A stretch of 39,295 nt of DNA from Candidatus Gastranaerophilales bacterium (GCA_944323285.1 CALURV010000005.1:1-39295), one strand, 5' to 3'. Numbered from the stretch's first letter, positions 26,302 through 34,298 are shown. Notes: generated by a model from the letters alone, not told the origin. Numbers and translations are program-made.

Positions 26302-26727
26302 CTAGTCAACAACGGTAACACCCATTGCTCTACAAGAACCTTTAATCATCTCAACAGCAGCTTCCAGAGTTGTTGCATTTAAATCTTCCATTTTAATTTT
26401 TGCAATTTCTTCAAGTTGTGCATGTGTGATTTGACCTACTTTAGTTTTATTTGGAGCAGCACTACCTTTTGCTAAATTGATTGCTTTTTTTATTAATACT
26501 GCAGCTGGTGGTGATTTTGTTACGAATGAGAATGATCTGTCTTCGTAAACATCAATTACAACAGGTATAATATACCCAGCTTGTGATTCAGTTCTAGCGT
26601 TGAACTGTTTGCAAAAATCCATTATGTTTACACCATGCTGACCTAATGCAGGACCAACCGGTGGTGATGGATTTGCTTTTCCTGCTTGAATTTGTAGTTT
26701 AATTTTTCCTACAACTTTCTTTGCCAT
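26302..26727 (-). CDS. rplK: 50S ribosomal protein L11
   Basis: A 141-residue L11, part of the GTPase-associated centre on 23S rRNA. The start at 26727 ([13 protein letters not shown]) is preceded by AAAGGAG and gives the normal family length. An in-frame ATG at 26775 would add 16 residues but overlaps a leader hairpin and has no ribosome binding site. The N-terminal domain ([19 protein letters not shown], thiostrepton-binding Pro region) and C-terminal rRNA-binding domain (residues 75-141, with GSCRAMGV near the end) are both complete. Confidence 0.97.
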   Translation of the reverse strand: MAKKVVGKIKLQIQAGKANPSPPVGPALGQHGVNIMDFCKQFNARTESQAGYIIPVVIDVYEDRSFSFVTKSPPAAVLIKKAINLAKGSAAPNKTKVGQITHAQLEEIAKIKMEDLNATTLEAAVEMIKGSCRAMGVTVVD

Positions 26728-26744
26728 TTTCTTTTTCTCCTTTC

Positions 26745-26775
26745 GTGGTAATGTCGGAATTTCTATTCCTTCCAC
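26745..26775 (-). promoter_or_regulatory. Hairpin with asymmetric internal loop before rplK (candidate L1 site)
   Basis: In mRNA sense the leader shows GTGG, AA, GGAAT, AGAA, ATTCC, GACATTA, CCAC: two short helices separated by a 2/7-base asymmetric internal loop, ending 18 bases before the rplK start. L1 autorepresses rplKA in several bacteria by binding a similar two-helix/asymmetric-loop mimic of its rRNA site. The structure is visible; L1 binding is inferred. Confidence 0.35.
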
Positions 26776-26799
26776 TTTTATTACTGAATTTATTTTTTA

Positions 26800-27459
26800 C
26801 TATATTTTTTGGATTTGTTTATATTCAAGTTCAACTGGAGTTTCACGTCCGAATATTGATACCATAGCTCTTAATTTTGACTTATCAGGATATACTTCTG
26901 TAATATCTCCAATAAATTCTGAGAATGGACCTGAAATAATTCTAACTTTATCGCCTGCTTTAACATCAAGCTCAACTTTTGTAACCTGATTTTGTGTTTT
27001 ATGAATAATTTTCTTTATTTCACTATCTTTTGCAGGTATTGGTTTTTTACTTGAACCTACAAATTTTGTAACCCCAGCTGTATGTCTTACAACATACCAA
27101 GAATCATCATCCATAATCATTTCAACTAAAACGTAACCTGGAAATATTTTTTCTTCTCTATCTGTTTTCTTCCCATCCTTCATTTTAGTAACTGTTTTTT
27201 GAGGAACTTCTATTCTGAAAATTTTATCCCCCATATTCATATATTCGATTCGTTTTTCAAGGTTAACTTTAACCTTATTTTCATGACCTGAATAAGTATG
27301 AACAATATACCATCTCTTTTGTGGTGCTTTTGGTTCTTTAGCAGCTTCTTTAAATTCAGAATCTTTTTCTGAAAGAATTTCTTCTTTTTTGGAAATGCCT
27401 TCTTGTCCAAGTTCCATATCTGATAAATGTTCAACTATTTCTTGCTTATCTTTTGTCAT
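26800..27459 (-). CDS. nusG: Transcription termination/antitermination factor NusG
   Basis: A 219-residue NusG. A charged N-terminal extension (about 1-45, Glu/Lys-rich) precedes the NGN domain that grips RNA polymerase (KRWYIVHTYSGHENKVKVNL at about 48-67; FPGYVLVEM; VRHTAGVTKFVG). The KOW domain (about 163-219, KAGDKVRIISGPFSEFIGDI) that contacts Rho or S10 follows. The position between secE and rplK is the canonical one. Confidence 0.96.
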   Translation of the reverse strand: MTKDKQEIVEHLSDMELGQEGISKKEEILSEKDSEFKEAAKEPKAPQKRWYIVHTYSGHENKVKVNLEKRIEYMNMGDKIFRIEVPQKTVTKMKDGKKTDREEKIFPGYVLVEMIMDDDSWYVVRHTAGVTKFVGSSKKPIPAKDSEIKKIIHKTQNQVTKVELDVKAGDKVRIISGPFSEFIGDITEVYPDKSKLRAMVSIFGRETPVELEYKQIQKI

Positions 27460-27490
27460 TCGTAAATAATTCCTATCTTCTTATAACTCG

Positions 27491-27679
27491 TTATTTTATT
27501 AACCCACAAACTTTAAGAATTCCTTTAAAAAGAACATCTAGTCCATAAGTATATATTGTAAAAGCAATAACAATAACCAATACAATTATTGTTTGCGCAA
27601 CTACTTGTTTTCTTTCCGGCCAGGTTATCTTACCCCATTCGGACTTTACACCTTTAAAATAAGTTATTATTTTTTCCAT
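27491..27679 (-). CDS. secE: Preprotein translocase subunit SecE
   Basis: A 62-residue single-span SecE, the small essential clamp subunit of the SecYEG channel. The amphipathic helix (EKIITYFKGVKSEWGKITWP, with the conserved E-x-x-K-x-x-WP) is followed by one membrane helix (about 31-55). The start at 27679 is preceded by AAAAGGA; an apparent extension to 27730 runs into the tRNA gene and is not real. Directly upstream of nusG and downstream of tRNA-Trp. Confidence 0.95.
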   Translation of the reverse strand: MEKIITYFKGVKSEWGKITWPERKQVVAQTIIVLVIVIAFTIYTYGLDVLFKGILKVCGLIK

Positions 27680-27700
27680 TGATTTTCCTTTTTTATAATT

Positions 27701-27773
27701 CGCGCCCTGAAGGACTCGAACCCTCGACATCCGGTTTTGGAGACCGACGTTCTACCAACTGAACTAAGGACGC
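27701..27773 (-). tRNA. trnW: tRNA-Trp (anticodon CCA)
   Basis: Cloverleaf read on the minus strand: acceptor GCGTCCT / AGGGCGC (one G-T pair), D arm GTTC-AGTTGGTA-GAAC, anticodon stem TCGGT / ACCGG with loop CTCCAAA (anticodon CCA), and T arm GAGGG-TTCGAGT-CCTTC. Discriminator base G73 is at 27701. The 3' CCA is not encoded. It sits between rpmG and secE, an order known from Chlamydiae and Cyanobacteria. Confidence 0.97.
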
Positions 27774-27783
27774 TCACTATAAA

Positions 27784-27951
27784 TTATTTTGTTTCTTTAT
27801 GTAATACGTGTTTTTGGCAGAACGGACAATATTTATTTAATTCCATTCTTTCTTTTGAATTCTTTTTATTTTTTACTGTTGTGTAGTTTCTTCTTTTGCA
27901 TTCTTCACAAGCAAGAACTACCATTCTGTCGTTTTTTCCTTTGATTCCCAT
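27784..27951 (-). CDS. rpmG: 50S ribosomal protein L33
   Basis: A 55-residue L33 with two CxxC pairs (CEEC at about 15-18, CPFC at about 42-45), the zinc-binding (C+) form. The start at 27951 (MGIKGKNDR) is preceded by AAAAGGTGAAAC; an in-frame upstream ATG at 27972 would add seven residues without support. First gene of the rpmG-trnW-secE-nusG-rplK-rplA cluster. The 150 bases upstream hold its AT-rich promoter region and then a repeat copy; no other gene is visible there. Confidence 0.95.
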   Translation of the reverse strand: MGIKGKNDRMVVLACEECKRRNYTTVKNKKNSKERMELNKYCPFCQKHVLHKETK

Positions 27952-28109
27952 TGTTTCACCTTTTCTTATCAAATTATTTTTATATACAATAGAAAACTAT
28001 AGAATACAGCTTTTTTCTTATATTCTACTTCCTTTGTTTAAATTTACTGATAACATCATATCTTAAACATATTTTTTTTCAAACTAATTATTTACAATTC
28101 TCAAAATTT

Positions 28110-28228
28110 AATCTAGTATCGCACTTTGTTACCGAGTCATCCTCGCTAACAAAGTACTCACCTTTTAAAAACGCCACTCCAAAAAATTCACTCACACTTT
28201 CAGCTTATCGTGAATTTTTTCTCGGACA
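28110..28228 (+). repeat. Interspersed hairpin repeat, copy 3 (119 bp)
   Basis: Identical over all 119 bases to the copy at 29126. Hairpin 1 is CTTTGTTACCGAG / CTCGCTAACAAAG (one C-C mismatch); hairpin 2 is AAAAAATTCAC / GTGAATTTTTT (11 bp, 18-base loop). It starts AATCTAGTA and ends CTCGGACA. It lies between the rpmG promoter region and a membrane protein gene. Confidence 0.92.
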
Positions 28229-28322
28229 ATATAATGTTTTTAACTTTTTTACTCCATACATACCATTTATCTACACATTTTTATAATTATAATATACTCA
28301 TAATATGTAAAGGAGATTATTT

Positions 28323-29108
28323 ATGGCTATAAGTATAAGAAGTACATTAAAAAATGTTGCTTCTGATAAGTACAACAAAACAAATATTTTTTACTTTATA
28401 ATTTTATCTTTAATTTCAACTATATTAGGGTCTTTTATACCTGAAGACAAAGATAACTTAATACAAATTAATAGTATTATAATTACGTCATGTTATTTTG
28501 TAATCTCATATATTATAAACGGGTTTTATATAACAAGTTTAAATAATGCTATAAAAAATAGAAATGGAATAGTTGCAAATATCATTAATGACATAGATGT
28601 AATTTTTCACACGGCTTTAAAATCAACCGTAGGAGGCGGAATTAACACGATTTTAATGGGTATTTTACTATTCATTGTTTTTAACATATTTTTTAATACT
28701 AATAAATATTTAGGAATTATATTTACTACTTTTATTTTAGTTCTTTTTTGTTTTCTTTATATTGGACTATTTTTAAATTTCTCCATTACATTAAAATATA
28801 CTGAATGGTTTTCATATAAAAAAGCACTTCATCTTATAAATTTATCAAAAAGTAAATTTTTCTTATATATTTTTAAAATATTAATTATTATTTTACTGGG
28901 AATAATATGTGCATTTATTCCTGCCTTTATTTTTACAATTATCATAAAATTACTGAGCATTTTTTCTGTAATAGATCAATCATTATATAACCAAATAATA
29001 AAGATAATATATTCTATAATTAATGGGATTATAATAGGAATATTTAGCATTTACAGCATAGATTTAAGTGCACAATATATAAAAGAAGTAAAAGAAATTC
29101 AGGAATAA
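28323..29108 (+). CDS. Multi-pass membrane protein, DUF4013-like
   Basis: A 261-residue hydrophobic protein with about six predicted membrane segments (around 22-42, 52-72, 105-125, 131-153, 180-208, 222-248). Charged loops include FSYKKALHLINLSKSKF between segments 4 and 5. The layout resembles the DUF4013 family of uncharacterised membrane proteins, but I am not sure of the assignment. AGGAG lies nine bases before the ATG. The gene is bracketed by two identical 119-bp direct repeats and has no operon partners, so it could be lost or duplicated by recombination between them. Confidence 0.7.
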   Translation: MAISIRSTLKNVASDKYNKTNIFYFIILSLISTILGSFIPEDKDNLIQINSIIITSCYFVISYIINGFYITSLNNAIKNRNGIVANIINDIDVIFHTALKSTVGGGINTILMGILLFIVFNIFFNTNKYLGIIFTTFILVLFCFLYIGLFLNFSITLKYTEWFSYKKALHLINLSKSKFFLYIFKILIIILLGIICAFIPAFIFTIIIKLLSIFSVIDQSLYNQIIKIIYSIINGIIIGIFSIYSIDLSAQYIKEVKEIQE

Positions 29109-29125
29109 AAATAAATATTCAATTT

Positions 29126-29244
29126 AATCTAGTATCGCACTTTGTTACCGAGTCATCCTCGCTAACAAAGTACTCACCTTTTAAAAACGCCACTCCAAAA
29201 AATTCACTCACACTTTCAGCTTATCGTGAATTTTTTCTCGGACA
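29126..29244 (+). repeat. Interspersed hairpin repeat, copy 4 (119 bp)
   Basis: 119/119 identity with the copy at 28110, in direct orientation exactly 1016 bases away. It starts 17 bases after the stop of the membrane protein gene and is transcribed as its 3' untranslated region, before the terminator at 29259. Confidence 0.92.
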
Positions 29245-29258
29245 AAATTCCAATAAGG

Positions 29259-29286
29259 AGAAAGACTATTACAGTCTTTCTTTTTT
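29259..29286 (+). terminator. Terminator after the repeat-flanked membrane gene
   Basis: Stem AGAAAGACT / AGTCTTTCT with an ATTAC loop and a T5-6 run. It is oriented for the plus strand. Transcripts of the membrane gene would therefore run through repeat copy 4 before stopping. Confidence 0.8.
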
Positions 29287-30487
29287 AATTAAAATTTAAA
29301 CTGCAAATATACGCACAAGACCAGCAATTTTGAAGATTAAATCCGCCTGTATATCCGTCAATATTTAAGATTTCTCCAATACAATAAAGATTTTTTACAA
29401 TTTTAGACTCCATTGTTTTGGAATTTACTTCGTTCAAATCAATTCCTCCTGCAGTTACAATCTCAGAATCCGGAATTCTTTTTATAACATTTAGTTTCAG
29501 TCCAAACAATGCTTTCAATAAAACTTCTTTCTCTTGTTTTCTTAATTGCGCTATTTGTTTAGAACCATCTATTTTATTAATAGATAGCATTTCAGAGATA
29601 TAACTTTCGCTTGTAAATTTAGAAAAAACATTTTTTATACTTTTTTTAGTATTGTTTTTTATAACCGACTCAATTTCGTCTTGTGTATATTCAGTAATTT
29701 TTACATTTATTTCTAATGGATTTTGTTCATTAAATTTTTCATAGGCTGTTAGAGCTGATATTTTAAATACTGCAGGACCTGTTATAAATTTATGTGCAAA
29801 TAATAAACCACCATCAACTTCAATTTTTTTATTATTAATTTTGGTTGTTATTATTGCATTATAAAAACTCAAACCTGAAAGTTTATAAAAGTTTTTCTCT
29901 CTAATATCTAATGCACATAAAGAAGGTTTTGTTTCAATTATTTTGTGTCCCAGCCTTTTGGCAAGTTTAAATCCATTATCTCTTCCACCAGCTGCTAAGA
30001 TTACATAATCAAAATTATATATAGCATTTTCTGTTTTAATTTCGAAATTATTTTTATTTTGCCTTATTTCAATAACCTTTTCTTTTTTCAAATTAAAATT
30101 TGAAACTTTTAAATGTTCTTTTAAAGTTTGAATTGTTTTAGCTGAACTATTTGATATTGGAAATACTCTTTTATCATCTTGAACATACGTCTTTATTCCT
30201 AAATCTTTAAATAACTGACGAGTTTTACTTTGATCAAACTTTGAAAATACAGAAAGTAAAAATTTTTCACCACGGGGATAGTTTTTTACAAAATCCCGAA
30301 TATCATTTTCTGCGTATGTAATATTACATCTACCCCCACCGGTAGGCAGAAGCGTTGAAAATGGTTCTTTTATATCAAATGATGTAACAATATTATATGG
30401 ATTTTTAGCCAGAAGCAAAGAAACCAATCCACCAGACGCACCGCATCCTATTACAGCGATTTTTTTATATATCAATTCTTGTTCCAT
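29285..30487 (-). CDS. HI0933/BaiN-family flavoprotein
   Basis: About 400 residues. The N-terminal FAD Rossmann motif is IAVIGCGASGGLVSLLLA. The family-specific TGGGRCNITY follows, then RVFPISNSSAKTIQTL, the mid FAD segment VILAAGGRD, and the C-terminal VTAGGIDLNEVNSKTMESK and YTGGFNLQNCWSCAY boxes. This matches HI0933/YhiN/BaiN. BaiN of gut Clostridia was linked to bile acid 7-dehydroxylation, but most members have no assigned reaction, so no bile function is claimed here. The start is uncertain: ATG 30487 overlaps folK by 23 bases; an in-frame GTG at 30505 is possible. The two genes form an operon. Confidence 0.88.
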   Translation of the reverse strand: MEQELIYKKIAVIGCGASGGLVSLLLAKNPYNIVTSFDIKEPFSTLLPTGGGRCNITYAENDIRDFVKNYPRGEKFLLSVFSKFDQSKTRQLFKDLGIKTYVQDDKRVFPISNSSAKTIQTLKEHLKVSNFNLKKEKVIEIRQNKNNFEIKTENAIYNFDYVILAAGGRDNGFKLAKRLGHKIIETKPSLCALDIREKNFYKLSGLSFYNAIITTKINNKKIEVDGGLLFAHKFITGPAVFKISALTAYEKFNEQNPLEINVKITEYTQDEIESVIKNNTKKSIKNVFSKFTSESYISEMLSINKIDGSKQIAQLRKQEKEVLLKALFGLKLNVIKRIPDSEIVTAGGIDLNEVNSKTMESKIVKNLYCIGEILNIDGYTGGFNLQNCWSCAYICSLNFN

Positions 30488-30971
30488 AAAGAAATACGTC
30501 ATCACAAGTTTCTAAATCTTCATGCAATTGTAATAAAGATTTTTTATATTTTGGATGTTCATAATCAGGTATCAATTCAAGTAACGGAACAATTTCAAAA
30601 GCTCTTTCATGTAAATGCTCGTGAGGTATTTTTAAATCGGGTTCATCTACAATTAAATCTCCGTAGAATAGAATATCTATATCAATATTTCTTGCTTCAT
30701 ATTCTTTTGTAGTTGCTTTTTGTCTTCCCATCTGAATTTCTGTATTTTTACATAAATCCAATAATTCTCTTGGAGATAATTTGGTTTTAACTTCTATTAC
30801 AGCATTTACAAACCAATCAAGATTCTTGTTTCCCCAAGGCTCTGTTTCATAAAAAGCTGAAGAACGAACTACTGTAACCATTCCTGTTGCCGTTAACAAC
30901 TTTACTGCCTGCTGGAGATAACCTATTTTATCTCCTATATTTGAACCTAAACACAAATATGCTATTGCCAT
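30465..30971 (-). CDS. folK: HPPK, folate biosynthesis
   Basis: A 168-residue 2-amino-4-hydroxy-6-hydroxymethyldihydropteridine pyrophosphokinase, which transfers pyrophosphate from ATP to the pterin in folate synthesis. Present are the start AIAYLCLGSNIGDK, the pterin-binding FYETEPWG, the catalytic/metal loop ARNIDIDILFYGD, and IPHEHLHERAFEIVPLLEL. Full length. The AAGGAGTTCTA region before the ATG acts as RBS. It overlaps the flavoprotein gene downstream; other folate genes are not in the window. Confidence 0.95.
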   Translation of the reverse strand: MAIAYLCLGSNIGDKIGYLQQAVKLLTATGMVTVVRSSAFYETEPWGNKNLDWFVNAVIEVKTKLSPRELLDLCKNTEIQMGRQKATTKEYEARNIDIDILFYGDLIVDEPDLKIPHEHLHERAFEIVPLLELIPDYEHPKYKKSLLQLHEDLETCDDVFLYGTRIDI

Positions 30972-31101
30972 TAGAACTCCTTATTAATATTTTATTATTT
31001 TTTTAAATAGTATACAAGAATATTATATATTTAATTAAAAATTGTAATAATAATTTAAATTATAATCAATAAAAAAAGCAAGTTTATGCTAAACTTCTTA
31101 T

Positions 31102-31743
31102 ATGTTTACCGGTTTAATAGAAGAACAAGGCATAGTAAAAAGCTGTAAAAAAGATTCAAAAGGAATGGAACTTACAGTAACTTGTGAACAAATATTGTCT
31201 GATATAAAAAAAGGGGCAAGTATCTGCATTAATGGTGCTTGTCAAAGTGTAACAGAATTTGGAAATAATTATATAAAGGTTCAAACATCTAATGAAACTT
31301 TAAGAGTAACCAATTTTTCAGAAATTAAAGTAAATGACAAAGTAAATCTTGAACGTGCACTTACTTTAAATTCCAGATTAGACGGACATATTGTATCAGG
31401 ACATATTGATTGCTGCGCTGAATTTATTGAAGATAAAGAAGATGGATTTTCGAAAGAATTATTTTTTAAAATTCCCAAAGAATTTCAAAAATATATTATA
31501 TATAAAGGTTCAATTGCTATTAACGGGGTAAGCTTAACAATTGCATCTATAAAAGATAACATTTTTTCTGTTGAATTAATACCTGATACAATAAAAAAAG
31601 TTAATCTTTCCGATTTAAAAAAAGGAGAAAAAGTTAACATTGAAACAGATTTATTTGCGAAATATGTTGAAAATTTTTATAATTCAAATAATAATACTGG
31701 TAAAATAACATATAATTTCTTAGCAGAAAATGGATTTGTGTAA
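31102..31743 (+). CDS. ribE: Riboflavin synthase alpha chain
   Basis: A 213-residue enzyme that dismutates two 6,7-dimethyl-8-ribityllumazine molecules to riboflavin. It has two lumazine-binding barrel repeats: MFTGLIEEQGIV with the catalytic N-terminus, GACQSVTEF, and the second copy starting SGHIDCCAEF with NGVSLTIASI. No FMN riboswitch is visible upstream. No Shine-Dalgarno motif precedes the ATG; TATGCT (31085-31090) ends 11 bases before it, so the mRNA may be leaderless. It is followed directly by ribBA; ribD and ribH are not in the window. Confidence 0.95.
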   Translation: MFTGLIEEQGIVKSCKKDSKGMELTVTCEQILSDIKKGASICINGACQSVTEFGNNYIKVQTSNETLRVTNFSEIKVNDKVNLERALTLNSRLDGHIVSGHIDCCAEFIEDKEDGFSKELFFKIPKEFQKYIIYKGSIAINGVSLTIASIKDNIFSVELIPDTIKKVNLSDLKKGEKVNIETDLFAKYVENFYNSNNNTGKITYNFLAENGFV

Positions 31744-31744
31744 T

Positions 31745-32959
31745 ATGGAAGAAATTAAATTTAATACAATAGAAGAAGCAATTGAAGATTTTAAACAAGG
31801 TAAACCTGTTATAGTTGCTGATGATGAAGACCGAGAAAATGAAGGTGATGTAATAATACCAGCCCAATTTGCAACACCTGATATTGTAAATTTTTTAATT
31901 TCAAAATGTAAAGGAGTACTATGTCTGGCTTTAACAAGGGCAAAAGCTGAAAGTCTTGGACTTTCAGAAATGGTAAGCCACAATACAGACCCTAAAGGTA
32001 CTGCTTTTACACAAAGTATTGATGCTGTTAAAAAATACGGAGTAACAACAGGGGTAAGTGCTTATGACAGAGCAAAAACAATAGAAGTTGCAGTAGCAAA
32101 TGATGCTGTTGCTTCTGATTTATCAAAACCAGGGCATGTATTCCCTCTTATTGCAAGAGAAGGTGGTGTTTTAGAAAGAGTTGGTCATACTGAAGCCTCT
32201 GTTGATTTAGCTAAACTTGCAGGTTTAACCCAGGCTGCTGTTATATGTGAAATTGTTAATGAAGATGGCACAATGGCAAGAAGAGATAATCTTGTTGAAT
32301 TTTCAAAAAAACACAATTTAAAATTTATTACTGTTGCTCAACTCATAGAGTACAGGCTCCAAAAAGAAATGTTTGTTAAAAGAGAAGCCTGTGCAAATCT
32401 TCCTTCTGATTTTGGTGATTTTAAAGTATACGGATATATAAACCAACTAACAGGTATTGACCAAGTAGCACTAGTTAAAGATGACGGTTCAGATAAAATT
32501 CCTTTAGTAAGAGTTCATTCTGAATGTTTAACAGGAGATGTTTTTCACTCAAAAAGATGCGACTGTCAAAATCAATTAGAATCAGCTTTAAGATTAATAG
32601 AAGAATATGGTAAAGGTGCTCTAATATATATAAGAGGACACGAAGGAAGAGGTATTGGTCTTGTAAATAAAATAAAAGCCTATGCACTTCAAGAAAAAGG
32701 TCAAGATACAGTTCAAGCAAATATTTCTCTTGGTTTTCAACCTGATTTAAGAAATTACGGTATTGGAGCGCAAATTCTAAGAGATTTAGGTTATACTAAA
32801 TTTAAATTAATAACAAATAACCCTACAAAAATAGTTGCTTTAAAAGGTTACGGGTTAGAGGTTGTTGATAGAGTTGCACTTAAAACGCCATTAAATAAGT
32901 ACAATCAAAAATATATACATACTAAAGTAGATAAAATGTCCCACTTAATTGATTTATAA
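31745..32959 (+). CDS. ribBA: Bifunctional DHBP synthase / GTP cyclohydrolase II
   Basis: About 404 residues. The N-terminal RibB domain (about 1-200) has the acidic site DDEDRENEGD, AFTQSIDA and the GHVFPLIAREGGVLERVGHTEA region. The C-terminal RibA domain (about 205-400) has the zinc cysteines in SECLTGDVFHSKRCDC and the GTP-binding RGHEGRGIGLVNKI (His where Gln is usual). Together they make both riboflavin precursors, the ribose-derived C4 unit and the pyrimidine, so with ribE they form a riboflavin operon. ATG 31745 is preferred; an ATG at 31730 inside ribE would add five residues. Confidence 0.95.
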   Translation: MEEIKFNTIEEAIEDFKQGKPVIVADDEDRENEGDVIIPAQFATPDIVNFLISKCKGVLCLALTRAKAESLGLSEMVSHNTDPKGTAFTQSIDAVKKYGVTTGVSAYDRAKTIEVAVANDAVASDLSKPGHVFPLIAREGGVLERVGHTEASVDLAKLAGLTQAAVICEIVNEDGTMARRDNLVEFSKKHNLKFITVAQLIEYRLQKEMFVKREACANLPSDFGDFKVYGYINQLTGIDQVALVKDDGSDKIPLVRVHSECLTGDVFHSKRCDCQNQLESALRLIEEYGKGALIYIRGHEGRGIGLVNKIKAYALQEKGQDTVQANISLGFQPDLRNYGIGAQILRDLGYTKFKLITNNPTKIVALKGYGLEVVDRVALKTPLNKYNQKYIHTKVDKMSHLIDL

Positions 32960-32969
32960 GAGATAAAAC

Positions 32970-33971
32970 ATGGCAAATATAACTATTTACAAAGTAGAAC
33001 CATATAATAAAGAATATTACAGGATTTTTTCTGGAATATATAATGACTTCAAGCAAAATGCTATAAATGACTACAATTTTGAGCTTGAACCTATTAATTA
33101 TGATAGATTTATAAAAAGTATTGAAGATGGTTTATTAAGTTGTTTGATACTGTTTGAAGACAATATACCCACTGGTTTTCTTGTCTATACAACCATTATT
33201 TCTGAATCAATAGAGTTAAATATAATTCATTGCATTGGAAATGAAAATTTAAATGCTAAAAGAAGACTATTATTAGAAAAATTTATTGAAATAAATAAAC
33301 AATTAATGAAAGAAAAGATTGTTACTTATCCAATGCTTGGTAAACAAAATACATTTTCAAATGATATTCTTGAATATGGATTTAAAACTGTTAATACAGC
33401 CGTAATGGGGTTTAATTTAACCGATATAACATCAATTAATAAATCAAAAGAAATATTTATACCCAAACTACCCCACGATTATACTATAACAAATTGGAAA
33501 ACAACATATTTCAAAGATGCAGCAGAAGTAATCTATCAATCATTTAAAGATTCATCAGATGTTTTATTTGACAACAGGTTTGCTTCTTTTAAAGGTTCAA
33601 AAGATATTTTAGAAAAAATAACAGAAAATATATATGGTCAATTTTTACCGGGAATAACAAAAGTTTTATTATATAAAAAACATCCTGTTGGGTTCTGTTT
33701 TGCAAACCTTACAAATGATAAAATTGCAAATGTTCCAATAGTTGCAATTTTAAAGAAACACAGAAGATATGGATTTGGTAAAATATTATTAAATCAAATG
33801 TTAAATAATCTTTTAACATCAGCCATCTCAGGCGGATGGGAATTAAAAGAATTAAATGCAAGCTGTGATGCAGATAATATAGCAGCCGTCAGCATGTACA
33901 CAGCTAACGGCTTTACAGTTCAATATTCATATTTGCAGGCATATCATCCTGCTTCTATTAATTGTTACTAA
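32970..33971 (+). CDS. GNAT acetyltransferase, two tandem domains
   Basis: A 333-residue protein with two GNAT folds. The N-terminal copy (about 1-155) lacks a clear acetyl-CoA motif. The C-terminal copy (about 160-330) has the motif A pyrophosphate loop KKHRRYGFGKILL and motif B NIAAVSMYTANGF. This mycothiol-synthase-like doublet is common, and only the C-terminal half is likely to be catalytic. Substrate unknown. It starts 10 bases after ribBA and is probably co-transcribed with the riboflavin genes, which need not mean a shared function. Its 3' end overlaps a convergent small gene by 14 bases. Confidence 0.85.
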   Translation: MANITIYKVEPYNKEYYRIFSGIYNDFKQNAINDYNFELEPINYDRFIKSIEDGLLSCLILFEDNIPTGFLVYTTIISESIELNIIHCIGNENLNAKRRLLLEKFIEINKQLMKEKIVTYPMLGKQNTFSNDILEYGFKTVNTAVMGFNLTDITSINKSKEIFIPKLPHDYTITNWKTTYFKDAAEVIYQSFKDSSDVLFDNRFASFKGSKDILEKITENIYGQFLPGITKVLLYKKHPVGFCFANLTNDKIANVPIVAILKKHRRYGFGKILLNQMLNNLLTSAISGGWELKELNASCDADNIAAVSMYTANGFTVQYSYLQAYHPASINCY

Positions 33972-34161
33972 ATACAACCTTCATTGTTGCCAAATTTTTT
34001 ATTGAAAGCATTTTATGTTTATTTTTTTGCTCTTCATTTATTGCAAAAATTCTCATAATACGCTGAATTTCATCAATTTGCTTTCTTGATGATAATCTAT
34101 AAACATTTTTAATTGGTTCTGCTATCGTACCTAATACTACATTTAATTGTTCTTCGTTCAT
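33958..34161 (-). CDS. Small protein of unknown function (67 aa)
   Basis: A 67-residue, basic, mostly helical protein (start MNEEQLNVVLGTIAEPIKN). GGGAG seven bases before the ATG is a proper ribosome binding site, which lifts this above a chance ORF. No family is recognised; it has neither Cys nor membrane segments. It overlaps the 3' end of the GNAT gene tail to tail. Its promoter would lie in the 34162-34280 gap, shared divergently with the YhcH gene. Confidence 0.6.
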   Translation of the reverse strand: MNEEQLNVVLGTIAEPIKNVYRLSSRKQIDEIQRIMRIFAINEEQKNKHKMLSIKNLATMKVVFSNN

Positions 34162-34280
34162 CTTTTTCTCCCGTAAGATAAAGCCCTAGTTTTTCCCTAT
34201 ACTTTTATAAAGTTTTTTTTTATTTAATAATTGCCTTTTTATTTACCAATTGTAAAATTTTATGTTACATTATAAAAAAA

Positions 34281-34290
34281 GGGGGGGGGG
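34281..34290 (+). repeat. G10 homopolymer in the leader of the YhcH gene
   Basis: Ten consecutive G preceded by seven A, 8 bases before the ATG, in the place where a Shine-Dalgarno site should be. In DNA this poor in GC a G10 is very unlikely by chance. Such tracts change length by slipped-strand mispairing; here length changes would alter the RBS strength or spacing, or the promoter spacing (a TATAAA lies at 34271-34276). Confidence 0.7.
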
Positions 34291-34298
34291 ATTTTATT

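Noticed and set aside
26728-26775. N-terminal extension of L11
   Set aside because: The extension has no RBS and coincides with a leader hairpin; the start at 26727 has AAAGGAG and gives normal L11 length.
27680-27730. N-terminal extension of SecE
   Set aside because: Overlaps the tRNA-Trp gene; the start at 27679 has its own RBS and begins with the conserved SecE helix.
28110-29244. CRISPR-like repeats
   Set aside because: Two identical repeats but 119 bp long and about 900 bases apart with a gene between; no spacer array or cas genes.
31000-31101. FMN riboswitch before ribE
   Set aside because: I looked for the conserved RFN element; the region is plain AT-rich DNA too short to hold one between folK and ribE.
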